From Antilocapra americana (Eukaryota > Chordata > Mammalia > Artiodactyla > Antilocapridae), in assembly GCA_007570785.1 (NCBI GenBank), contig ML660201.1:47172949-47236948 (forward strand): DNA of 64,000 bases, written 5' to 3'. The position numbers were made by a program, and so were the translations under genes. Of this stretch, positions 17,001-27,912 are shown piece by piece (the stretch's first letter is position 1; each line of letters opens with the position of its first letter). Below the pieces are notes generated by a model. The model was not told the DNA's origin, ran no database searches, and was given only the letters and a program-made list of their open reading frames with translations.

Positions 17001-20000
17001 TCCTGTCTTTGTTTATTTCCTGTTTGGCACTTCCCGGCACATCTCCGTGGGTGAGTGGAGCCAGGCCTAGCCTTGCAGAAGCATGCCCGCGTTCCCCGTG
17101 GGGGACAGGGTGAGGGGGCACTGAGCAAGGCAAAGAGACCTAGGGAAGAGGGAGGGAGGCATTGGTGTTGGGCATTCTAGGTGGGTCTGGACCTCTGACC
17201 ATGCAGACACAGATTCAGATTATTAGAGGCCCTGATCCAGGAGGATGTGGGTGGGTGAAGCCACTCATGGCTTGGCACAAGCCTGAAAGCCTCAGTCAGG
17301 CCATGCCCCCTTCGCCATTCCTCTTTTCACTACGGGAGCCGTCCTGAGCCCGTGGACACAACCTGGGCAGGGGAAATGATGCACAGTCAACGTGTCTAGG
17401 GAGAAGGCACTGGTGACCCACTGCAGTACTCTTGCCTGAAAAATCCCATGGACAGAGGAGCCTGGTGGGCTGCAGTGCATGGGGTCGCGAAGAGTCGGAC
17501 ACGACTGAGCGACTTCCCTTTCACTTTTCACTTTCATGCATTGGAGAAGGAAATGGCAACCCACTCCAGTGTTCTTGCTGGAGAATCCCAAGGACAGAGG
17601 AGCCTGGTGGGTTGCTGTCTATGGGGTCACACAGAGTCGGACACAACTGATGCGACTTAGCAGCAGCAGCAACGTGTCCAGGCACTCTCAAGAGCCTTGG
17701 AACTTGGGGTGCATAGCTGACCATCAGCACTGCCCTCTGTTTGCACAGCACAGACTGAGGACATTTGTCTAGAACTGGGTGTCTCCTGGTTGCTCCCTTA
17801 AGACCTGGAATCTGGGGCAGACCATGTTCTCCCCACTTCAGACCACCCTGATCTGCCCCTGCAGGCACCTTTGCTGTCATGTCCGTGATGGTGGGCAGTG
17901 TTTTGGAATCGCTGGCTCCAGAAGACGACTTCCTGCTGGGCTTGAACTCCACCCTTGATGTGGCAGCCAGAGACACCCGGGTGCAGCTGGCTTCCACTCT
18001 CAGTGTCCTTGTTGGCCTCTTCCAGGTGCAGCGCCATCTGGAGTACATGCCCCTGACTGCCAGTCCCGCCCCTCGCACACCCCATCTGACAGTTTTCTCT
18101 GAGTGTCTGACCATCACTTCCCCCTCATCGCTCACGATCCCACCCGCCCTGGGCTCTGCCCCGGCCACCGCTAGGACCCTCACCTCCCCTGACTGCCCTG
18201 CGCACTCCACAGGTGGGGCTGGGCATGGTCCACTTCGGCTTCGTGGTCACCTACCTATCAGAGCCTCTGGTCCGAGCCTACACCACAGCTGCGTCCGTGC
18301 ACGTCTTTGTCTCACAACTCAAGTATGTGTTCGGCCTCCAGCTAAGCAGCCGCTCTGGACCGCTGTCCCTCATCTATGTGAGTGAGGAGGGCAGAGGGAC
18401 AGGTGGGTGGGCCCGGGACCCGGAGGGCTGGCTGTGACCCCGCCCGCCCCCCAGACAGTACTGGAGGTCTGCTGGAAGCTGCCCCAGACGGTGGTTGGTA
18501 CCATGGTCACTGCCGTCGTGGCAGGAGTGGTGCTCGTGCTGGTGAAGCTGTTGAATGAAAAGCTGCGGCGACAGCTGCCCATGCCACTCCCTGGGGAGCT
18601 GCTCACGGTTGGATTCCGGGGGCCCCCGGGGGTTGGGGGGGTGGGGAGGGGCTGGGAGAAGGGTAAGTGAGGAGAGTCCCTGCCGTGGGGGCATCCCCCG
18701 GGTATTTAGAAACTAGCCGGCGTGGGGACTGAAGACAAGGTGGCGGGGAGCGGGGAGCCCCAGCAGCCAGTCCCTGCCAGCATCTCCCTTTTCTCAAAAT
18801 GGTGGTGTGCAGCTCTCAGCCTATCGCTGACTTCTCCCCACCCCTCTGAAGTTTTTGCTTCAGGCCTCTCTCTTTACCCCCAAGTGGTTTCTCTGGTTTC
18901 TGCCCCCACTTCACGGTGGTGATGCCAGCACCTCCCCTGACCCCATCCTCTCCCTGCAGCTCATCGGGGCCACAGGCATCTCCTACGGCGCAGGCCTGCA
19001 GCAGGCATTCGGGGTGGACATCGTGGGCAAAATCCCCACGGGGTGAGCTCCGGCCCCTGTCGGGTCAGGGAGGGTTGGGCAGCCAGGCCCAGAACCTTCC
19101 TTTGGCCTCACCAATGCCCCTCACAGGCTGGTGCCCCCGATGGCCCCCCGCCCCCAGCTGTTCGCAAAGCTTCTGGGCAATGCCTTCGCCATCGCTGTGG
19201 TCGGGTTCGCCATCGCCATCTCGCTGGGCAAGATCTTCGCCTTGAGGCACGGCTACCGGGTGTACAGCAACCAGGTCTGGGGAATGGGGTGCGGGACGTG
19301 GAGCGGGCAGGGGTCTCCAGACCCTAGGCCCTGGGAGGGGGTGGGGGGATGGAGTACCAGGCAGGAGACAGGGAAAGAGCACACAAATGTGCTGGGGCCG
19401 TGTTGGGGGCACGGGACAGCGGCTGAGTCTTTGTGGGCTGCAAAGTGGGCATGGAGGTGGGGGTGCGTTGGCCTGGGCACAGTAACCCAGCACCACTAGT
19501 GACCACTCCTCGCTCCCCGTTCAGGAGCTGGTAGCTCTCGGCCTCAGTAACCTCATCGGGGGCATCTTCCAGTGCTTCCCTGTGAGCTGCTCTATGTCTC
19601 GGAGCCTGGTACAGGAGAGCACCGGGGGCAACACACAGGTGGGCCTCTGTGTGCACGTGCTGCTTTGCTGGGTGGTCCTACCCCTGCTCGCCCCCTCCTG
19701 CTCCCCCTTTCCTCCGGCGCTCCCCACTTCTCCCCTGCCCTGCTCACTCCCACTCCACAGGTGGCCGGAGCCATCTCTTCCCTCTTCATCCTCATTATCA
19801 TCCTCAAACTGGGAGAACTCTTCCAAGACTTGCCCAAGGTGAGCCCCCAGCCCACCCAGCCAGGCTTGAGGGCCTGGGTCAGGCCAGGAACTCAGAGCAG
19901 TCCATCAGGTCCCAGGAGACGGGGAGGGATACAGATCCCTGGGGAAGGATACAGGGCCATCCTGATTGTCAAGCTGGAAATCTCTGGGGCAAGGTTTGGA

Positions 20001-23000
20001 GTGGAGAGGCAGGGGTACAAACCTTTGAGCGTCAGAGCCCAGGTGTTAGGTTTCGAGGGAAGGAGGTGATTGGTGTCATTGAGGGTCCTACCAGGTGCTC
20101 TAGAACAGTCTGGCTCATGCCAGGGGATTCAGGGTGGTCAGCAGCCAGCACCTCTCACTAGCCCCTGGTGACTCTCCCTGTCCCCTAGGCGGTCCTGGCC
20201 GCCGTGGTCATCGTGAACTTGAAGGGCATGGTGATGCAGTTCACCGACGTGTTCTCCCTCTGGAAGGCCAATCGAATGGATCTGGTGAGATGCTGGGGAC
20301 GGGATCAGGGCCCTCAGCCCCAGTGATCCTGCTGGAGCCTGTGGACTGTGAGCCTTCTGTTTTCAGCTCATCTGGGTGGTGACCTTTGTGGCCACCATCC
20401 TGCTGAATCTGGACCTCGGCCTGGCGGTGGCAGTAGTATTCTCCCTGATGCTCGTGGTGGTCCGCACCCAGATGTGAGTCACCCCTGTCGTGTCTGCCCC
20501 CCATTCCAGCTGGTGAGGGGACAAGGTCCGCACTGGCTTCCTCCAGCTTTCCTACATCTTGTGGCAGGGGCAGACCCCAGCTCCTCAGAAAGCCCTCATT
20601 GCCCTCTCTCCTAACTCACCCTTCTTGTGGCACTGTTTCCTTCTACAGGCCCCACTACTCTGTCCTGGGGCAGATGCCAGACACAGATATTTACAGAGAC
20701 GTGGCAGAGTACTCAGGGGTGAGCGGCAAGGACTAAGCCGGGGGATGACACGGATGGGGCGGGACTGGGTAGACTGGGCCATCCCTTATCAGCACTTTCC
20801 ATGCCTGCCGTGGGCAAGGGAGTGGGGTGGGGTGCTAACGGTGCTTTGGTCCTTGAAATTTCAAGAGAGGAATTTGGGGTCCCCCTACACATACACTCAG
20901 AGTGTAGGCCTTGGGGCCGCGGGGTGGGATCCGTCTTGGAGGCAGCAGTTCAAGCCCTGTCCTGCAGAATAGCCCTGGGTCAGGAATGCAGAGGGGCAGG
21001 ATCCAGGGCACCAGGATGTAGGGGAAGTTGTTTCCGGATCTGATCAATGGGGTTACTGTCCTTTACCTCCTGAGAAGCCTCACGCCAAGCTCTGAGAACA
21101 AAGGCGGGGGCTCCGGAATCAAACCAGCTCATTTCCCCTCATGGAGACTTGAAGGTTGAGCCCAGTACATGAGACAAAGTGGGAGGGTGGTGAGTGGAGG
21201 ACATGCAGGGAGGAGCTCAGCTGGATGGAAAGGGAGGTGGGGGAAGCAGGGGTCGGGGTGGGGGGGGCAGGGACATGGTTCAGGCCCAAAGGCCATGCAG
21301 AGACCTGGAGTGTCCTGAGTGGTGTGGGAGCTGGGGCCGCCTTGATTGGGCTAGCAGCTATGGAGGAGCTCTGTCTGCATGCAGGAAACAGCATCCCCCA
21401 GTTCTAGGGTTGGGCACCCAAGCAGAAGCTGAGAGCCACTGAAACCTGGCCTGGCTGCAAGGCTTGCAGGATCTTAGTTCCCAGACCAGGGATTGAACCC
21501 ACGCCCTTGCAGTGCAAGTGTGGAGTCATAACCACTGGGCCACCAGGGAACTCCCCCGGCCTGGATATGGCAGAGGACTGGGGGATGAAGCGGGAAAGGT
21601 TGAGGACCCCCTGGAGGAGGAGGCAGAAGCTCTGACAGGCCCTGCTGAGGGGTCAGGATGACCTCACCAGCTCCTGGCAGGGTGTGGGCTGCAGGCTGGG
21701 CCTTGTGTTGGCTGGGGAACAGAGGGTTGGGTGGCAGGGATCGGGGCACACAGGGGGAGGAAAGAAAGGAGGGCACGATGCAGCTTGGAGAGACAAGGGC
21801 TCAGCCACCCCCAACCTGACCTTTCCCCAGGCCAGGGAGGTCCCGGGCGTGAAGGTCTTCCGCTCCTCGGTCACTGTGTACTTTGCCAATGCGGAGCTCT
21901 ACAGTGACTCACTGAAGCAGAAGGTGAGGCCTGGGGTCCGCGGGGCAAGGGCAAGGGGCGGAGGGTACCTCCTCTCCCGCAGCCTGCCCATCCCCTGTCC
22001 TGTCCTTCGCTGCAGTGCGGTGTGGATGTGGACTACCTCCTCTCCCAGAAGAAGAAGCTGCTTCGAAAGCAAGAGCAGAAGCTGAAGCGACTGCAGAAGG
22101 AGAATAAGCTCTCCAAACAGGCAGGGCCCTCCGACCCCTCCCAGCCTGCCTCCCAGCCTCCTGGCTGCTCACCCTCATCCTTCAGCCCTTCCCCTCACTC
22201 CCCGATGCCCCCAGGGACCCTGCTTCCCTCCCCTGGCAGGTCAGGGCTCTAGGGGGAGTCTGGTTTTTTCCTCCCACCTCCTGAGCCAGTGGTGCATGAA
22301 CCATCATAGTCCTCTTCCCATAGTGTGTCACAATCCCACAGCCTTCAGCCTGGCTGCCCCAGGTCCCAAACTTCAGCTCTTAGTCCACCTACCTGCATGA
22401 GGCCAGGGGACAACACCAGGCCTGCCCGGCCTGATTGTCACCTGACATCTCGGACATCTCTTTCCTGGCCCCCCTGTCTTTCCCGGCCTAGGCTGCCGCC
22501 TCCAAGGGCACGTCCATCTCCATCAGCGTCAACCCCAGTGTCGTGGACATCGAGAGCAACAACGATGTGGAGGGCTCCAAGGCCAAGGTGAGACAGAGGG
22601 GGAGGGGCCGACCATGAGCTTCAGGGATGAGGGCACCCAGGTGATCCCGGGAGGAAGTCCATGGACCTACCCGCTGTGGGTTCAAGGCTGTTGTGCCAGT
22701 GGCAGGAGGGGAGTGATGGATCCGATACTCTGCAGGGAGACCTCTTGTGATATGCCGTAGACTTCTGCTTGGGGCTCTCCAGTCTGTAATCTGATGCCTA
22801 GACAAAGACCTTAAATTTGTGGATCCCACAAGACTCCGCAATCTGTGCTTGTGGGCGGGGGAAGGGGCTGAGCAAGTGGGAAAACTCTGGGGTCAAAGGG
22901 ACACCAATCTCAAGTAGAGACTCTGGTAGACAATAAGTAGGATGTGTCCGTGTGTCTCTTCTGCTTTGTTCCTGCGCCCCTACCCCCTCCACTCTGGCCC

Positions 23001-24671
23001 CCTGAGGATGGGGCATTGTCTCCTGATCCCCTTCCTTTTTTTTTTTTTAAATAAATTCTATTTGCTTATTTATTTTACTTTTGGTCATGCTGGGTCTTTG
23101 TTGCTGTGCGGACTTTCTCTAGTTGCGGAGAGCGGGGCTACTCTTTGTTGTGCTGCGTGGGCTTTTCTCATTGTGGAGCACAGGCTCTAGACACATTGGC
23201 TTCAGTAGTTGTGGCGCGCGGCTTAGTTGCTCCATGGCACGTGGGACCTTCCTGGATCAGGGATCGAACCCATGTCCCCTGCATTGGCAGGCAGATTCTT
23301 ATCCACTGTACCACCAGGGAAGTCCTCCCCTTTCTTCTTAAATGTCCCTGTTAAGCATGGGCCCAGGGGGTAACAGAGCCCGGTCTGTGTGTGCTCCCCG
23401 AGTCTGGGTGTCCTCTCCTGTGTGTCCCCATGTGTCCTTCCTGTCTTTGCATATGAGCTCTCTGTGTCCATGTCCTCCTGTGATCCCTGCATACCCAATA
23501 TATTTGTGCATTTACGTGTATGCTCGCATGTCTGATTGTGTCTCCGCACATCTGTGTGCATGTTCCCTGCCTTCACCTCCGCTCCCCGCCTGCCTGCCCT
23601 CCCCTACCATGGGCGGCCCTTGCAGTGTGTCTGGTTCCCCAGGAGGCGAGTGCAGGGACTGAGCTAGAGGATACAGGACCCTGGGCTCAAGAAGATGCCA
23701 AAAGCTCAGACATGTCCTCGCTGAAGGCCCTGGGCCTGCCTCAGCCAGATTTCCACACCCTCATCCTCGACCTGAGCTCCTTCTCCTTCGTGGACACTGT
23801 GTGTATGAAGAGCCTGAAGAATGTAAGGGCCTGGGGGCGTCCCTAAGAAGGGCTTTTGGGGAGGACAACCCTGATCTTCAACTCTGATCCCAAACTAGCT
23901 CCAAGAGCCCTCTGAGCCTGGTCCCCCTCTCCCTGAACTGCCCCTTTGAACTACCCCCTCCCGCCTGCCCTGAGCCCCTCTCTGAGCCTGGGCCCCTTTC
24001 CTGCTGCAGATTTTCCGTGACTTCCGGGAGATCGAGGTGGAGGTGTACATGGCCGCCTGCCACGGTGTGTGGAGTGGACACGGCGAGAGTGGTCCAGGCA
24101 GGGGGTGGGGGTTCTGGTCGAGGAGTCTGCCAGGCAGCACAGGGAAAATGTCTTTCTCTGAAACCGGAGGTCAGAGGTGTCCTGGGAGGCTGGGGTCAAG
24201 AGTCACGAGTCGGGAATTAGCTATAAGCCACAAAGGTGGTGGTTAGGGGGACGTTCTGCTGGCGCCTGGGGGTTCCTGGTGGCTCTGGAGTCAGGAGAGA
24301 CCTACTCTTTGCCCACAGCTCCCGTGATCACGCAGCTTGAGGATGGGCACTTCTTCGACGCTTCTATCACCAAGCAGCATCTCTTTGCCTCAGTCCACGA
24401 TGCTGTCCTCTTTGCACTCCAACACCGGAGGTCCGGCCCTGTCGACCCTGTTTTGGTGAGTTGACCTCTGGCCTGCTGAGTTCTGTCTGTTTATCTCCTG
24501 CTTGTCCCCTGCTGACCCCATTGTGGGAAGTCGCCCTTCCTGGATGACTCAGAATGGCTCTGTCCCTCGGGGATCCACTGCCTTCCCCTCCTGCCTGGAG
24601 AGGAGGCTGGCCTCTGGAAACTGACAGGACCCTCCTCTCCTCCTCTCCCTGCCCAGGTTACCAAACTCTGA
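14039..24671 (+). CDS. SLC26A6: SLC26A6 (anion exchanger, SulP family), complete
   Basis: Apical epithelial exchanger of chloride, oxalate, bicarbonate and formate. Coding exons: 14039-14061, 16104-16262, 16568-16707, 16940-17050, 17865-18025, 18213-18377, 18455-18607, 18960-19042, 19127-19274, 19525-19638, 19761-19838, 20189-20284, 20367-20473, 20649-20718, 21831-21923, 22016-22120, 22492-22587, 23643-23822, 24010-24064, 24319-24455, 24657-24671; 2289 nt, 762 aa (human 759). The start at 14039 gives [16 protein letters not shown], like human; an inner ATG at 16144 gives MELRRRDY. SulP signatures are [31 protein letters not shown] and [14 protein letters not shown]. The C-terminal STAS domain (exons 14-20) is interrupted by a variable linker. 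N-S-T near residue 170 is a likely glycosylation site. The protein ends VTKL, a class I PDZ ligand. Oddities: a GC donor at 22121 and a weak donor at 18608. Confidence 0.96.
14727..15500 (+). repeat. Decayed minisatellite of splice-donor-like units, SLC26A6 intron 1
   Basis: About 30 diverged units of roughly 18-24 bases of the form CAGGTGA(A/G)(A/G)(A/G)CTTTCCCC. Readable units start near 14727, 14749, 14802, 14821, 14860, 14891, 14961 and 14979; after the inserted SINE they resume near 15362, 15380, 15430 and 15470. Many contain AGGTGAG or AGGTAAG, the 5' splice-site consensus, and CAGGTG, an E-box. A SINE at 15088-15252 interrupts the array, so the array is the older element. Confidence 0.7.
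15088..15252 (-). mobile_element. Bov-tA-type SINE, antisense
   Basis: GTTCAGTCC...ACTCTTTGCAACCCCATGGA is the reverse complement of the Bov-tA tail, and the segment ends in TTTTACCACTGAGCCATCAG, the reverse complement of the tRNA-like head. It is inserted in the donor-like repeat array of SLC26A6 intron 1. Confidence 0.75.
16330..16530 (+). mobile_element. Bov-tA2 SINE
   Basis: Head GGGGGCTCAGTCGTTAAAGA, B box GGGTTCAATTCCC, then GGAGAAGGAAATGGCAACC and the tail AAGGACACAACTGAGCCAC. It occupies most of the short intron between SLC26A6 exons 2 and 3, ending about 35 bases before the acceptor. Confidence 0.88.
17398..17671 (+). mobile_element. Bov-A2 SINE (two monomers)
   Basis: Two consecutive copies of the Bov-A monomer: the first has GAAGAGTCGGACACGACTGA near 17490, the second has ACAGAGTCGGACACAACTGA near 17633. 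It ends in an AGCAGCAGCAGCAACG tail. Intron 4 of SLC26A6. Confidence 0.88.
21444..21557 (-). mobile_element. CHR-type tRNA SINE, antisense
   Basis: AGGATCTTAGTTCCCAGACC, AGGGATTGAACCC (reversed B box) and AACCACTGGGCCACCAGGGA (reversed A box) identify it. SLC26A6 intron 14. Confidence 0.82.
23037..23325 (-). mobile_element. CHR-1-type SINE, antisense
   Basis: Starts with a T-rich run and TTTGGTCATGCTGGGTC, then TAGTTGCGGAGAGCGGGGCT, and ends with ATCCACTGTACCACCAGGGA. SLC26A6 intron 17. Confidence 0.8.
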
Positions 24672-24901
24672 CCATGCTGCTGTCCCGCCTGAGACTGCCT
24701 GCCTCTGAAAGTTTGACAGGGTACCCGTGAGAAATCCCCCACCTGTGGGCTGCCTCCGGACGTCACCAGGAGTCCCCTCCGTGCACGTACACTCACACAC
24801 ATAACTCAGGGATGGAGGTCCTGGGACTCCAAGTTCAATGCTCTAGGCCGGGGATGAGACACTGGATGAGTTAGAGGAGCAATCATCTTTTTAGCCTCAG
24901 G

Positions 24902-24907
24902 AATAAA
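24902..24907 (+). promoter_or_regulatory. SLC26A6: SLC26A6 poly(A) signal AATAAA
   Basis: AATAAA lies 231 bases after the stop at 24671, followed by the G/T-rich GTCTGCTGTGGCTTGGTGGG, giving a short 3' UTR of about 250 bases. Confidence 0.85.
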
Positions 24908-25299
24908 GATTTGTTTGCCTGATACCAGGGTCTGCTGTGGCTTGGTGGGGCGAGGGTGTGGTCCGCAGCCCTGGCTTAGTTGGGAGAAAGTTTGGGGAGG
25001 GCAGGATCAGGCAGGGGGAGTGTGAAACAGGGGGAGTGTGAAGCTGGGTGGCCAGGCCCAGGGCGGAGGCATCCCTGGTCCACGTTCCGCACCCCATCCA
25101 CCCCCCGCTGCATGTAGCCCTTGGCACTTGTGTCCTCATCTATAAAGTGGTTGGAATCAGAGCTGCTTCTCAAGAGTGACCTGTTCCCAGGGACACCTAA
25201 GCAGATGCAGGGTAGGCCGGGTGCAACTGGGCAGCCCCCGGGGGCTGTGCTGTGAACACCTGCATTATGTCGCAGGTCTGCAGTGAAGAGAATGTGGGC

Positions 25300-25412
25300 A
25301 TTCCCTGGTGGTCCAGTGGTTAGGACTCAGCTTTCACTGCCATGGGTGAGGAGTTGATCCCTGGCTGGGAAACTAAGATCCCACAAGTCACAGAGCACGG
25401 TCAATAGAAAAA
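25300..25412 (+). mobile_element. CHR-type tRNA SINE
   Basis: Starts GGCATTCCCTGGTGGTCCAG and has TTGATCCCTGGCTGGG as the B box, then CTAAGATCCCACAAGTC and an A-rich tail. Confidence 0.82.
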
Positions 25413-26014
25413 AAGAATGCATGTGATTGATTTACCTGGGAAAAAATTGCCTATTCGTATAATTAGACTATCTGGACTTTGCAAGTCACTGTCGGCCAAG
25501 AACCATGAGTTGATTTCGGCCGTAAAACACTGACATCTGGGCATGTGGCCCTCTGGACAGCAGTGGTCCTCTGGGCCAGCTGATACTGAGTGATCAGGGC
25601 TAGGGTGAGGGTTTGAATCTTTCTGGGCTTCTGTCCTCCTCCGGAGAGAATGAGAATAGTACCCACTTCATGGGTTGCCCAGTGAGTATTCAATGAGTGA
25701 ATGCCACAGTGAGCCTGCCCTTTTCAGGTGCTGGGCCAGTGGACGGAGGCCCCCCCTCGCCTGGTTGTTTCTCTCCTGGCCTGTGTCAATGCCCTGCTCT
25801 GTGTTCAGAATCTTCTGTCCTTGCCCCCACCCCCCCACATCCTTGCCCAGGAAGTCAGGGTGCTTTGTCACGCGGTCACACTGCCTGTCACGATGTCACA
25901 GTCTCCAGCCAAAAGGAACGGTGCCTGGCACCTGGAAGTGCTGGGTAAATACTGGTTAAGTGAAGCATAGGTGCTGGAGTGGAAGGGAAACCGCAAACAT
26001 GGACCTGTAGTTAC

Positions 26015-26463
26015 AAGGAGACTTTGTGTATTACGCTGTTTGTTTTTTTTTTCTGACAGATTGAAGGTTTGTGGCAACCCTGCATTGGAGCCAGTCTGTT
26101 GATACTATTTTTCCAACAGTTGCTCACTATGCGTCTCTGTCACATTGTGATTCTCACAGCATTTCACACTTTTTCAATATTGTTATATTTGTTATGAGGG
26201 TCTGTGACCAGTGAGCTTTGTTACTGCTATGACTTGCCGAAGGCTCCGATGATGGTTAGCAATTTTTAGCAATAAAGTGATTTTTTTTTTTTGACTAAGG
26301 TATGTACTTTTTCTTAGACATAAGGCTATTCCATGCTTTGCAGAAGCATGTAGTGTAAATGTAACTTTTATATGCACTGAGAAACCAAAAAAAGTCACGC
26401 AACTCCGTTTATGTATTTTGGTAGGCTGGAACTGAAGCACAGTATCTTTGAGGTGTACCTGTA
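26015..26463 (+). mobile_element. Tigger1-type DNA transposon fragment
   Basis: Internal text typical of Tigger1 is recognisable: GAAGGTTTGTGGCAACCCTG, ATGATGGTTAGCAATTTTTA, AACTTTTATATGCACTGAGA. It ends in GAGGTGTACCTG, the diverged end of the terminal inverted repeat CAGGCATACCTC read in reverse. The transposase coding part is absent; dead element. Confidence 0.8.
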
Positions 26464-27061
26464 ATTAGAGATGCTTTGAAGAAAATAAAGCAGGGTCACG
26501 TGAGTGAGACAAGACTGTGTTACCCAGGATGGTTCTAGGAGGGAAGCTGAGGGAGCAGGTGATCCTTGAGTTGACACCGAGTCATCTTTTTGGACAGTGC
26601 TCTTGGCGTAGGGTGAGTTCAGGGAACACCAGCGTGGTCTGCATGGGTCAGCAGTGGAGATCAGAGTACCTCACAGGCCAGGGTGAGCCTTCGGGCTTTT
26701 TTCCTGAGACTTTGTGCCCGCATTTTTGAGTGTTCACTGGTGGTCCTCGGGGCTGAGTCTGGGAAGCAGGGAGCACGTCTACACTAGGCTTGATCGGCCT
26801 GTTGCTGGTGGAGAGCAGCATTAGGAGTTGTGGGGGCTATAATTTTAGGGGTTGGATGCTAGGTGAGGAGGAGGTGAGAGGAGGCATGCCTTCAGTTCTG
26901 GACCCCAGCCTGCCTCTCTGCCCATGGTTCCTGGCCACACTGCCCCTCCTGAAAGCCACGGGCCCAGCTGGAACTTCCTGCCTCGCCTGCTTCCCCCCGG
27001 GGGAGGGGTATTTGCCCGTTGCCAGGCGCCCGGGTTCCGACCCCTGGCACTTGCCGCAGCC

Positions 27062-27912
27062 ATGCTGCACACACAGTCCTTTCTGCCAAGGCTGCTTCTA
27101 CTGACGATGCCCATCTGCACCCACGCCTGGTCACGGCCCACGTGGTACCAGGTGGGGCTAGACTTACAGCCCTGGGGGTGCCAGCCAAGCAGCCTGGAGG
27201 GTTGCGAGAGCAGCCTGGGCTGTTCCAGCTACTGGATGGGCCTGGGGACGAACCGCATCTACCCAGTGGCTGGGGTCACGGTCACCACGACCATGATGCT
27301 GATGCTCAGCCGTGCGCTGATGCAGCGACGGCGTTCACAGGCCTCTAAGAGCGAGGTGAGCCCGGCTCAGTCCCCACTACCTGCTACCTCTATTCTACCC
27401 ATTCCCCCAACTAATGTCTCCTGCTGCCCCACCCCTATCACTTCTTCCCCAGGGGCCTTACGTCTGTCCACAGCCAAGAGTCCCTGGCCATTTCCTGTGG
27501 GTGGTACCCTATCCCATCCTCCCCGTGGCCATTTCCTGTGGGGGGGGAACCTGTCCCGTCTTCCCCCTGTAATATTTCTATCCCTCACCCAGCCTCCATG
27601 GGCCCCACAACCACACGAGGCCACCTTGGCTGCTCCCTGATCCTCCATCACCCTAAGCGCCCCCTTCCCACCACACCTCTGTCCCTTCCCTCTGTTCTCA
27701 CTCCTGCCTCTCGTTCCTGTCCTCAGCATCCGCAGCTGACCTCTCACACCTGTACAACCTGGAAACAACAGGGCCCGATCTCAGACCGCGCCCTCCTCCT
27801 CGGCGTCCTGCATATGCTGGATGCCCTGCTGCTCCATATTGAGTGCCACCTGCAGCATCTAGCCACCCAGCAGCGCACCCAAATAAAGGGGACTCCCGCC
27901 CAGAGCGGGTGA
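27062..27912 (+). CDS. TMEM89: TMEM89 (transmembrane protein 89), complete
   Basis: Two exons, 27062-27355 and 27727-27912, together 480 nt and 159 aa, the human length. The N-terminus (MLHTQSFLPRLLLLTMPICT) looks like a signal peptide. The luminal part has W-S-R-P-T-W-Y-Q-V-G-L-D and four cysteines. One membrane helix lies around IYPVAGVTVTTTMMLML, followed by a basic stretch (QRRRSQASKSE), so a type I topology is likely. The C-terminal part has GVLHMLDALLLHIECHLQHL, a probable amphipathic helix, and ends KGTPAQSG. Function is not known to me; the human gene is mainly testis-expressed (recalled). The donor after 27355 is GTGAGC and the acceptor ends CCTCAG. Confidence 0.92.
27882..27887 (+). 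promoter_or_regulatory. TMEM89: TMEM89 poly(A) signal AATAAA inside the reading frame
   Basis: The only AATAAA near the gene end spans codons for Q-I-K, 23 bases before the stop codon (27910-27912). A G/T-rich downstream element lies at 27937-27959 (GGTGGCTTGTTGTGGCTTGT). Cleavage is therefore expected at about 27905-27925, at or just past the stop codon. Confidence 0.7.

Larger units (their letters stand above)
24925..27061 (+). other. SLC26A6-TMEM89 intergenic region
   Basis: No gene is seen. It holds a CHR SINE (25300-25412), MIR-like words near 25650-25760 and 25920-25970, and a Tigger1 fragment (26015-26463). The last about 250 bases before the TMEM89 start are GC-rich without a TATA box and presumably hold its promoter. 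Confidence 0.7.

Noticed and set aside
22022..22252. Read-through of SLC26A6 exon 16 into a proline/serine-rich C-terminus ending at 22252, as a truncated isoform.
   Set aside because: It would remove most of the STAS domain; the phase-exact GC-AG junction to 22492 restores the conserved protein, so intron retention is the better reading.
23351..23576. Repeated TGTGTCC/CATGTGTCC text suggesting a CRISPR-like or satellite array.
   Set aside because: Spacing is irregular and no direct repeat of fixed length exists; it is low-complexity intron sequence in a eukaryote.
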